From contig JAIFWG010000014.1 in the NCBI GenBank assembly GCA_019662005.1, forward strand, positions 1-11,568: a stretch of DNA of 11,568 nucleotides, given 5' to 3'. Numbering within the stretch: the first letter of the stretch is position 1; each line of letters starts with the position of its first letter. A program made the position numbers and the translations under genes. Below, in pieces: positions 1 through 4,700 of the stretch. The notes under the pieces are model-generated. The model was not told the origin of the DNA, made no database searches, and worked only from the letters and a program-made list of their open reading frames with translations. Origin of the DNA: Candidatus Parcubacteria bacterium (GTDB lineage: Bacteria; Patescibacteriota; Minisyncoccia; 2-02-FULL-40-12; GWA2-44-9).

Positions 1-337
1 CTGATTCGCGAGCTGGCCCGATACCTTTAATAACGATTTTAATATTAGTTACATTGAACTTCTTGGATTTCTCTACACAATCCTTTGCAACCATGTTAGC
101 AGCGTAAGGAGTAGATTTTTTTGTGCCTTTAAATCCAAGGAGACCAGCAGATGACCAGGCAATAACTTCGCCTTTTGAATCACTGATTGCGATTAAAGTG
201 TTGTTATATGAAACGTGTACATGGGCAACACCATTGATAACTTGTTTCTTTGAAGCTTTCGCTGCACCTGAAGGAGTTCCAGTTTGAGTGGTCTCTTCAG
301 TGTTATCTTCTTTTGTGATGATTTTCTTTTTACCCAT
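1..337 (-). CDS. rpsK: 30S ribosomal protein uS11 (S11), C-terminus cut by window edge
   Basis: This gene encodes small-subunit ribosomal protein S11, which binds 16S rRNA in the platform of the 30S subunit near the mRNA exit channel. The reading frame starts at ATG 337-335 and runs off the left edge, giving about 112 residues of a protein usually near 125-130. After a lysine/threonine-rich N-terminal tail of about 35 residues come the family hallmarks: AHVHVSYNNTLIAISD, then GLLGFKGTKKSTPYAANM, then KGIGPARES. The last block replaces the more usual GPGSGRE, a variation that fits a divergent bacterial lineage. It is the fourth gene of the infA-rpmJ-rpsM-rpsK cluster, 71 nt after rpsM with a long hairpin in the gap. 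No Shine-Dalgarno sequence precedes the start; the upstream sequence is GGATCAATAAC. Identification is secure; only the C-terminal end is unseen. Confidence 0.96.
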   Translation of the reverse strand, partial: MGKKKIITKEDNTEETTQTGTPSGAAKASKKQVINGVAHVHVSYNNTLIAISDSKGEVIAWSSAGLLGFKGTKKSTPYAANMVAKDCVEKSKKFNVTNIKIVIKGIGPARES

Positions 338-373
338 GTTATTGATCCGTATTCGTTATATTTTTGAAATCGT

Positions 374-403
374 TGGGACAAACTTTTTTAAAAGTTTGTC
401 CCA
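374..403. other. 14-bp perfect hairpin between rpsM and rpsK
   Basis: Positions 374-387 (TGGGACAAACTTTT) are the exact reverse complement of 390-403, with only two bases between the arms. In RNA this would give about 12-13 pairs closed by a small A/T loop. It begins six nucleotides after the rpsM stop codon and lies inside the operon. No U-tract follows on either strand, so it is not a standard intrinsic terminator. It may be a processing or stability element, or a partial attenuator, that sets the rpsK level relative to rpsM. The structure is plain in the sequence; the role is inference. Confidence 0.7.
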
Positions 404-408
404 TAGTC

Positions 409-792
409 TTATGTCTTCTCGCTGGTTGATTTACGTCCTGAACCCATAGTCTTTCGTTGATTACCTCGCAAAGTACGAGAGTTAGTCTTAGAGCGACCGT
501 GGATAGGTAATTTTCGAGAATGGCGGGCACCTCTCCAGGTACCTGCTTCTCGCAACCTTACGTTTTCGCTGATCTCTTTTCTTAAATCTCCTTCAACTCG
601 ATAGCTTTTTTCAATTATCTTTTGAATCTTATTTAATTCTTCGGCGCTCAAATCTTTGGCTCGTTTGTTAGGATCGATGTTGGCAGAGCGCAAGATAACA
701 GTGCTTGAGCTTTTTCCAATACCATACAAGTACGGCAACGCGTACTCGATTTTTTTATTGTCTGGAATGTTTATACCTAAGATTCGTGGCAT
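409..792 (-). CDS. rpsM: 30S ribosomal protein uS13 (S13)
   Basis: S13 sits in the head of the 30S subunit and contacts the 50S subunit and the P-site tRNA. The 127-residue product starts MPRILGINIPDNKKIEYALP, matching the usual MARIAGV(D/N)IP..K opening. It continues with the helix-hairpin-helix stretch YLYGIGKSSS (residues 21-30) and the C-terminal rRNA-binding block GTWRGARHSRKLPIHGR followed by SKTNSRTLRG (residues 84-110). The length is normal for the family, with a basic serine-rich tail. The ATG at 792-790 lies 27 nt after the rpmJ stop, and no Shine-Dalgarno sequence is visible before it. Gene order rpmJ-rpsM-rpsK is the standard alpha-operon order, which supports the call and indicates co-transcription from the promoter ahead of infA. 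Confidence 0.97.
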   Translation of the reverse strand: MPRILGINIPDNKKIEYALPYLYGIGKSSSTVILRSANIDPNKRAKDLSAEELNKIQKIIEKSYRVEGDLRKEISENVRLREAGTWRGARHSRKLPIHGRSKTNSRTLRGNQRKTMGSGRKSTSEKT

Positions 793-819
793 GATTATAG
801 ATCTGTATTATTGAAACGA

Positions 820-933
820 TTAACCTTGTCTCTGTTTATGCTTCGGGTTTGTGCACACACAATAGAGTCGACCTTTTCGTCGAACCAACTTGCAGTTATT
901 GCACATCTTTTTTACTGAAGCTCTTACTTTCAT
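820..933 (-). CDS. rpmJ: 50S ribosomal protein bL36 (L36), zinc-binding form
   Basis: This 37-codon gene encodes the smallest ribosomal protein of the large subunit. Its translation begins MKVRASVKKMCNNCKLVRRK and ends NPKHKQRQG, a near-perfect match to the L36 consensus along its whole length. The zinc-ribbon ligands are all present: C11, C14, C27 and H32 (CxxC followed by CxxxxH), so this is the C+ zinc-binding version rather than the zinc-free paralogue. Start ATG 933-931 lies four nucleotides after the infA stop, and the stop TAA is at 822-820. The tight spacing and lack of a Shine-Dalgarno sequence suggest translation coupled to infA. It is shorter than common ORF-length cut-offs and is easily missed. 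Confidence 0.96.
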   Translation of the reverse strand: MKVRASVKKMCNNCKLVRRKGRLYCVCTNPKHKQRQG

Positions 934-937
934 ATTA

Positions 938-1150
938 TTAATAACGATAAACAATTCTACCCCTTGCTCCGTCAGGGCTTAATTCGACTGCTACTTTATC
1001 ACCTATCATAACTTTGATGTAGTGCATCCGCATCTTACCTGCAAGATATCCGAGCACTTCCCTACCATCTTCAAGCTGTATCTTAAAGTTGGTATTGGGC
1101 AAAGCCTCCAGAACTACGCCATTGAGTTTTTCTTTTTGCTGTATGGTCAA
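938..1150 (-). CDS. infA: Translation initiation factor IF-1, TTG start
   Basis: IF-1 is an OB-fold protein that occupies the A site of the 30S subunit during initiation. The diagnostic blocks are GVVLEALPNTNFKIQLEDG and GKMRMHYIKVMIGDKVAVEL, ending SPDGARGRIVYRY. The frame is open upstream to a GTG at 1210, but I prefer TTG at 1150-1148. It gives 70 residues and places 11 residues before VVLEALPN, exactly as in E. coli IF-1. Starts further up would add an N-terminal extension unknown in the family, and the GTG at 1177 lies inside a hairpin. No Shine-Dalgarno sequence precedes the TTG. The gene heads the infA-rpmJ-rpsM-rpsK operon behind a strong promoter and a leader of about 100 nt. A weak initiation codon on an initiation-factor gene may be a control point (inference). 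Identity is certain; the start is probable. Confidence 0.93.
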   Translation of the reverse strand: MTIQQKEKLNGVVLEALPNTNFKIQLEDGREVLGYLAGKMRMHYIKVMIGDKVAVELSPDGARGRIVYRY

Positions 1151-1172
1151 TCGAAAATTGACTGAAAATAAA

Positions 1173-1188
1173 TCCACTAACCAGTGGA
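1173..1188 (-). terminator. Possible attenuator hairpin in the infA leader
   Basis: Read on the minus strand, TCCACT (1188-1183), loop GGTT and AGTGGA (1178-1173) form a six-pair hairpin. It is followed directly by TTTATTTTC (1172-1164). A short stem plus a U-rich tract resembles a weak intrinsic terminator placed about 15 nt before the proposed infA start. The 5' arm CCACT could instead pair with AGTGG at 1211-1207 inside the upstream mini-ORF, which would be an alternative structure. The bases are plain; the regulatory role is inferred. Confidence 0.35.
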
Positions 1189-1203
1189 GGACCGAATATG
1201 GGG

Positions 1204-1221
1204 TTACCACTTAGTAATCAT
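1204..1221 (-). CDS. Possible five-codon leader peptide (MITKW) upstream of infA
   Basis: On the minus strand ATG ATT ACT AAG TGG TAA spans 1221-1204. It is preceded by GAGGG (1232-1228) at six nucleotides, which is one of only two good Shine-Dalgarno matches in the window. It lies within the predicted infA transcript, out of frame with infA, and ahead of a small hairpin with a U-rich tail. If translated, a ribosome stopping at the TAA would cover AGTGG at 1211-1207, which can compete for the 5' arm of that hairpin. The mini-ORF is short enough to occur by chance; its placement with the ribosome site and hairpin is what makes it worth recording. There is no direct evidence of expression. Confidence 0.3.
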   Translation of the reverse strand: MITKW

Positions 1222-1259
1222 GGGAATCCCTCAGGAATGAGAGAGTTTTCAGCCTTAGT

Positions 1260-1288
1260 ATGTTATCAAATTCCGCTATTTGTGTCAA
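1260..1288 (-). promoter_or_regulatory. Sigma-70-type promoter of the infA-rpmJ-rpsM-rpsK operon
   Basis: On the minus strand TTGACA (1288-1283) is separated by exactly 17 bp from TAACAT (1265-1260). The -35 box is a full consensus match and the -10 box matches TATAAT at four of six positions. Transcription would start near 1253, giving a leader of about 100 nt before the infA TTG. The -35 box directly abuts, and by one base overlaps, the GC-rich hairpin at 1288-1316. Confidence 0.65.
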
Positions 1289-1316
1289 TCCCGCCCTTGC
1301 AAAACAAAGGCGGGAT
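1288..1316 (-). terminator. GC-rich hairpin after the surface-protein gene, terminator lacking a U-tract
   Basis: ATCCCGCC (1288-1295) and GGCGGGAT (1309-1316) form an eight-pair GC-rich stem with a 13-nt loop, seven nucleotides beyond the stop codon of the gene ending at 1323. On the minus strand the stem is followed by TGACACAAAT, not a U-run, because the -35 box of the next promoter occupies that place. It may slow or end transcription from upstream, but weak termination is expected without the U-tract. Confidence 0.45.
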
Positions 1317-1322
1317 CAACAA

Positions 1323-3092
1323 TTAATACTCCAAGCGGATTTGAGCCTTGGCTGCATCTTTAGGCACTGAACGCACCCAGAGAGGAGAAAGGACGACTTT
1401 TGCTGATTTTACGCCAGGCACATCTTTCAAATAGGTCTTTATGTCTGCCTCTTTCTTGCCTAACAATGCGGTAATAACCTTGCTTGAATCAATCTTAGCG
1501 AACCCTGGGCCTTTAACAGAAAGGGTGAAGCCCATAACTGTTCCGGATTCATCGGGTCGAGGCTGGTCATAGCTGACAGACAGTTTTTCCGGCAAAGTCA
1601 CAAGATGATATTGATTCTCAACATAATTTTGAACCAACTTGAGCGCATCAGCTTCTTTAAATCCAATCGTCTGCAAGGTACCGCTTAAGGTCATTGTAAA
1701 ATTATCTGCTGCCTCATCGATACCGGCGCTTGCTTCTGGCACGCCAAATTTAATTAGAGAATCACTCAAAACTTTAAAACCTTCTACTTCAGAATTTAGT
1801 TCCTGGTTAATAGTGCCGGTTAGTTCTTTGTTGAGAGCTTCTTTGGCAGCATTGTAATCGCTTTCGGTTACTACTTTAGCCTGACCGCTTGTACCGCCAT
1901 GCATAGCAGCGCTGGATTTTCCGTATACTTTTTGAAATTTTTCAGTATCCCCTTTTTCTTTAAACGCTATAACCGTAAAAGATCCCGCTGGGATGTTATA
2001 TGTTTGCCCCGCTTTATCCGCAATCACCTGGACACTAGCTTCGCCGGGCAACACCTTGCCATTTTCTGTTTTAGAAGCAGGGACAGAAACTGCGGTGAGA
2101 GTTCGGAATATTAATCCGTCAGGAGAGCTAAATCTTGTAGTAGCAATCAAAGGCTGCGCGCTGGAAAGCTCGTTATATACGGTAATCGTGCCACGAGCCT
2201 TTTGGGCAACGTCTTTAAATCCAGTAGCGGTAAAAGAAGCAGTAATGGACTTTTGGATGGTAAACAACTGGCCAGGAATTCTATTACTAGCAGTATCTAC
2301 GCTTGAGATCGAGTTAACCGCGCTAGCTTTTAATTGAAAATCTAAAGATTGGCTTTGAGGAATAATACTAATTTGAGCGCTACCAGTTGAAACATAAACG
2401 ATTGCTCCGCCCACAAGGAGAGCAGCAATTAATAAGCCAGCCAAACCTTTTTTGTATCCATGCCCAGCTGAATGAGTAGAGGCATAGCTTCTGCGAGATA
2501 CGACTCGAGGTTCTTCTGCCCAGATACCTCTTATCTCATTTATAGCTCGATGTTCTAATTTATCTGATTGGAAACTTGGACTGATTTCGACTGGAGCTTC
2601 TCGTTCTCGTCTTGCAGCCACTTGGACATGTTGTGGCTCTTCAGCTTTTCTATGAGTTATGTCCTCCATTCGGGTGGTTACCACTTCTGGTTCTTCGTAA
2701 TCGTCATGGAGCACCACAGCATCTTCAACTTTTACACTATCTTCAGTAGTGATAGGCTCGCCGTAAAGTTCTTCAATTTGATTGACTACATTGATAGGAG
2801 CATCTGAAGGCGCTTTGGATCTTTTTTTCTCTGGCGATCTTGATAACAAAACATCAAAGCGATATTGCTTAGCAAGATCATTCAAATCTGGATTAGAACA
2901 AAGGAAAGAAACTTCTTTATCAGATTTATTGGCTTCTTCGCGGAGGTGCTTGAAATGTTCTTCCTTGCTAAAAGCTCGGGCGCGCTTTGGTAAAACAAAA
3001 ATTACCTCATCAGCAGGAGTGGATGTAAAGAGGTCTAGGATCTCATCGAACGAGTCATCCTTTAGGACATTAATGATCTTAGTGGCAGACAT
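1323..3092 (-). CDS. Single-pass membrane protein with baseplate-J-like extracellular region
   Basis: The 589-residue product has a clear order. Residues 1-85 form a cytoplasmic alpha/beta segment (hydrophobic strand EVIFVLPKRARAF, then VSFLCSNPDLNDLAKQYRFDVLLS). Residues 86-212 are charged, Pro/Glu-rich and low in order. One transmembrane segment follows at about 216-235 (GLAGLLIAALLVGGAIVYVS), after a basic KK. The remaining 350 residues are beta-rich and would lie outside the cell. Residues near 290-390 contain ARGTITVYNELSSAQPL, TTRFSSPDGLIFR and AGQTYNIPAGSFTV. This pattern is typical of proteins annotated as baseplate-J-like in Patescibacteria, where they are thought to be cell-surface proteins. 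The true function is unknown. It starts at ATG 3092, 14 nt after dus, with a TATAAT box just upstream, so it may be transcribed both with dus and from its own leaderless promoter. The family assignment is from memory and moderate; the topology is clear. Confidence 0.7.
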   Translation of the reverse strand: MSATKIINVLKDDSFDEILDLFTSTPADEVIFVLPKRARAFSKEEHFKHLREEANKSDKEVSFLCSNPDLNDLAKQYRFDVLLSRSPEKKRSKAPSDAPINVVNQIEELYGEPITTEDSVKVEDAVVLHDDYEEPEVVTTRMEDITHRKAEEPQHVQVAARREREAPVEISPSFQSDKLEHRAINEIRGIWAEEPRVVSRRSYASTHSAGHGYKKGLAGLLIAALLVGGAIVYVSTGSAQISIIPQSQSLDFQLKASAVNSISSVDTASNRIPGQLFTIQKSITASFTATGFKDVAQKARGTITVYNELSSAQPLIATTRFSSPDGLIFRTLTAVSVPASKTENGKVLPGEASVQVIADKAGQTYNIPAGSFTVIAFKEKGDTEKFQKVYGKSSAAMHGGTSGQAKVVTESDYNAAKEALNKELTGTINQELNSEVEGFKVLSDSLIKFGVPEASAGIDEAADNFTMTLSGTLQTIGFKEADALKLVQNYVENQYHLVTLPEKLSVSYDQPRPDESGTVMGFTLSVKGPGFAKIDSSKVITALLGKKEADIKTYLKDVPGVKSAKVVLSPLWVRSVPKDAAKAQIRLEY

Positions 3093-3100
3093 GTACTTTA

Positions 3101-3128
3101 ATTATATTATATCTGATATTCTTGTAAA
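3101..3128 (-). promoter_or_regulatory. Promoter for the surface-protein gene, predicted leaderless
   Basis: On the minus strand TTTACA (3128-3123), a 16-bp spacer and a perfect TATAAT (3106-3101) lie across the last codons of dus. Seven bases past the -10 box falls at about 3094, two bases before the ATG at 3092-3090. A transcript from here would be leaderless or nearly so, which agrees with the lack of any Shine-Dalgarno sequence. An A/T-rich context makes chance TATAAT matches possible. Confidence 0.5.
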
Positions 3129-4063
3129 ATCATATCAACATCCTGTTGATTCTTGCTTGTCATTAATTTAGTGCGAAGATCTTTTGATCCTTCAAAATCA
3201 TTGATATATACCTTTATGAACCTTTTGATAACATCGAAGTTTTTGTCTTTACCCCACAGGTCCACAAAAAGTTCTATGTGTTTTTTCAAAAGTCTTATTC
3301 TTTCTTTCGGGCCAACAGGCAGATTCGCTTCTGGATTAAAGAACCAGATATTATTAAAAATACCCCGTCCGATCATTATTCCATCAAGACCAAACTCCTT
3401 TACTTTGTCTAAGCCTTCTTTATAAGACAAGACATCGCCATTACCAATTGCAACAATCCCCGCTTCCTTGATAATCTTTGCGGCTTTGCCTATTTCATCC
3501 CAATGAGCAGGTACACTCGACATCTCTTTCTTGGTGCGGCCATGAACTGTGATCGCGGCTGGTTGAGCTTTAACCAAGGCACTGATCCATTCCTCGGTAT
3601 TAATAGAGTTAAATCCAATTCTTGTTTTAACTGATACAGGTAAATCACCTGCACCACGCTTTGTTTCCTTAATTATCTCTTGCGCTAGTTCAGGTTTTAG
3701 AATTAAAGCTGCTCCAGCGCCTTGCTTTGATACAACTCTGTTTTCGGGGCAGCCCATATTAATATCAATGCCATCAAAGCCTAGTTCTACCGCCAGCTGT
3801 GCGCATTTATAAAAGTTCTCTGGCTTTGAACCAAAAAATTGAGCAACAATCGGCCGTTCGTTTTCTTTAAACTTTAGATGCGGTAATAACTTTGGGCGGC
3901 CAATCTCGGAACATAGGCCATCGCACGATACGAACTCTGTAAAAAACACATCTGGCCTTCCGCATTCAATAACAATCTGCCGAAATGCCAAATCAGTTAC
4001 ATCCATCATCGGTGCTAGCGTAAAGAATGGCTTTTTTAATTGTTTCCAGAACCCTTGATTCAT
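3107..4063 (-). CDS. dus: tRNA-dihydrouridine synthase
   Basis: Dus enzymes are FMN-dependent flavoproteins that reduce uridines in tRNA to dihydrouridine, using NADPH. The 318-residue product is full length with a TIM-barrel fold pattern. It shows the FMN-binding start FFTLAPMMDVTDLAFR (residues 13-28), AQFFGSKPENF (74-84), the active-site block DINMGCPENRVVSKQGAGAAL with catalytic C105, VSVKTRIGF (143-151), ITVHGRTKKEM (171-181), and the phosphate-binding GNGD (207-210) and IGRGIF (231-236). The MGCP loop is closest to the DusB-type bacterial family, but which tRNA position is modified cannot be told from sequence alone. ATG 4063-4061 is divergent from the small membrane gene at 4103, with overlapping A/T-rich promoter sequence between them (TACAAT at 4078-4073 is a possible -10 box with a poor -35). 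It is followed at 14 nt by the surface-protein gene. Confidence 0.94.
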   Translation of the reverse strand: MNQGFWKQLKKPFFTLAPMMDVTDLAFRQIVIECGRPDVFFTEFVSCDGLCSEIGRPKLLPHLKFKENERPIVAQFFGSKPENFYKCAQLAVELGFDGIDINMGCPENRVVSKQGAGAALILKPELAQEIIKETKRGAGDLPVSVKTRIGFNSINTEEWISALVKAQPAAITVHGRTKKEMSSVPAHWDEIGKAAKIIKEAGIVAIGNGDVLSYKEGLDKVKEFGLDGIMIGRGIFNNIWFFNPEANLPVGPKERIRLLKKHIELFVDLWGKDKNFDVIKRFIKVYINDFEGSKDLRTKLMTSKNQQDVDMILQEYQI

Positions 4064-4082
4064 AAGAATACTATTGTATAAT
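4055..4082 (+). promoter_or_regulatory. Promoter of the small membrane-protein gene
   Basis: TTGATT (4055-4060), a 16-bp spacer and a perfect TATAAT (4077-4082) precede the gene beginning at 4103. The predicted start near 4089 gives a 14-nt leader. The -35 box lies within the first codons of the divergent dus gene, so the two genes share a very compact bidirectional control region. Confidence 0.55.
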
Positions 4083-4102
4083 AAATCCGAGAACTTTAAA
4101 AT

Positions 4103-4375
4103 ATGCGGATATATGGAGATTTTGGCTTATTAGACCGAGCCATTATGATTTTGATTGGTCTTGTTCTTGTACTCGCAGGATTTTTAATACAGTTTTTGCT
4201 TATTAATTACACCTCTGACGCCCCAATCTTGAGATGGATTATTCTACTCCCTCTCTTGCTCGGAACGATGCTAAGCGCTTTGCTTATAGCATGGGGGTTA
4301 ATAGCTATTATTCTTTCAGTATTTCCAACACCGACTCTTTATCGCCTAGACAGGTCTTTAGAAAAATTGAGTTAG
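4103..4375 (+). CDS. Small two-helix membrane protein of unknown function
   Basis: I do not recognise this family. The 90-residue product has a short N-terminal stretch (MRIYGDFGLLDRA), a first hydrophobic helix at about residues 13-35 and a second long hydrophobic run at about 44-74. It ends in a polar, basic tail (LYRLDRSLEKLS). The helices are separated by a short polar loop (NYTSDAPILR). It lacks a signal-peptide cleavage site, so a two-pass inner-membrane protein is the simplest reading. It has its own promoter (TATAAT at 4077-4082) and a strong terminator whose stem begins within the stop codon, so it is a single-gene unit divergent from dus. The complete transcription unit supports a real gene even without homology. 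Confidence 0.72.
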   Translation: MRIYGDFGLLDRAIMILIGLVLVLAGFLIQFLLINYTSDAPILRWIILLPLLLGTMLSALLIAWGLIAIILSVFPTPTLYRLDRSLEKLS

Positions 4376-4401
4376 ACGCCCCAGTAGGCGTCTTTTATTT
4401 T
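4374..4401 (+). terminator. Intrinsic terminator of the small membrane gene
   Basis: AGACGCC (4374-4380), loop CCAGTA and GGCGTCT (4387-4393) make a seven-pair stem followed by TTTATTTT (4394-4401). The stop TAG (4373-4375) forms the base of the 5' arm. It is a clear plus-strand terminator, 15 nt away from the opposing terminator of the convergent gene. Confidence 0.88.
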
Positions 4402-4426
4402 AAACAAAGGCGCCATTATTGGCGCC
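4398..4426 (-). terminator. Intrinsic terminator of the minus-strand small membrane gene
   Basis: GGCGCC (4426-4421), loop AATAAT (4420-4415) and GGCGCC (4414-4409) form a six-pair GC stem on the minus strand, followed by TTTGTTTAAAA. The TAA stop of the gene ending at 4416 is inside the loop. Together with the plus-strand hairpin at 4374-4393 this gives a back-to-back pair of terminators for convergent genes. Confidence 0.8.
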
Positions 4427-4661
4427 AGATAAGTTTGCTGTAGTCTATCAGAAAATTGTGAATGGCTGGTACTTGTGCCAACAGAAGTGCCAAGTTAAAA
4501 GAGATTAACGGAAAAGTCTTTTTGATATCATAATGCCCAATTAAATTCATGGTTGAAATGAACAATAAGGAAACAATAATGCTAAAAACTAATATTTCCT
4601 TTGATGCTCCAAATCCCAGAGTAATACCCACCATAAAAAGAACGAGACACTTAGCAAGCAT
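4416..4661 (-). CDS. Small three-helix membrane protein of unknown function
   Basis: No family is recognised. The 81-residue protein from ATG 4661-4659 has three hydrophobic segments, at about residues 4-19, 22-42 and 50-65. They are joined by a polar loop with charges (GHYDIKKTF), and the protein ends NFLIDYSKLIWRQ. The frame is open upstream to a TTG at 4679, but the excellent promoter (TTGACA, 17 bp, TATAGT at 4676-4671) would start transcription at about 4664, so that codon would not be in the message. This decides for the ATG and predicts a leaderless transcript. The gene follows alaS in the same direction at about 40 nt and could also be reached by readthrough. It ends inside its terminator loop. 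Confidence 0.66.
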   Translation of the reverse strand: MLAKCLVLFMVGITLGFGASKEILVFSIIVSLLFISTMNLIGHYDIKKTFPLISFNLALLLAQVPAIHNFLIDYSKLIWRQ

Positions 4662-4670
4662 GACCCACAA

Positions 4671-4699
4671 ACTATACAATTTTTAAAACCCAATGTCAA
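4671..4699 (-). promoter_or_regulatory. Near-consensus promoter, predicted leaderless
   Basis: On the minus strand TTGACA (4699-4694) is followed after exactly 17 bp by TATAGT (4676-4671). This is the best -35/-10 pair in the window. Seven bases past the -10 box is 4664, three bases before ATG 4661. It starts two bases after the alaS stop codon. Confidence 0.72.
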
Positions 4700-4700
4700 A

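Noticed and set aside
339..530. Minus-strand open frame of 63 codons overlapping rpsM
   Set aside because: It lies in another frame within the rpsM coding region and the intergenic hairpin, with no family resemblance.
1151..1210. Upstream extension of infA to a GTG at 1210
   Set aside because: It would add 20 residues not found in IF-1 proteins, and the extension passes through the leader hairpin. The TTG at 1150 gives the exact family length.
1148..1322. tRNA, riboswitch or other structured RNA gene in the infA upstream region
   Set aside because: No cloverleaf or known riboswitch core was visible; only the short hairpins recorded above were found.
1639..3171. Plus-strand open frames of 70-130 codons opposite the surface-protein gene
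   Set aside because: They are antisense to a long well-structured gene, have no ribosome site or recognisable motifs, and their compositions look like reverse translations of the real gene.
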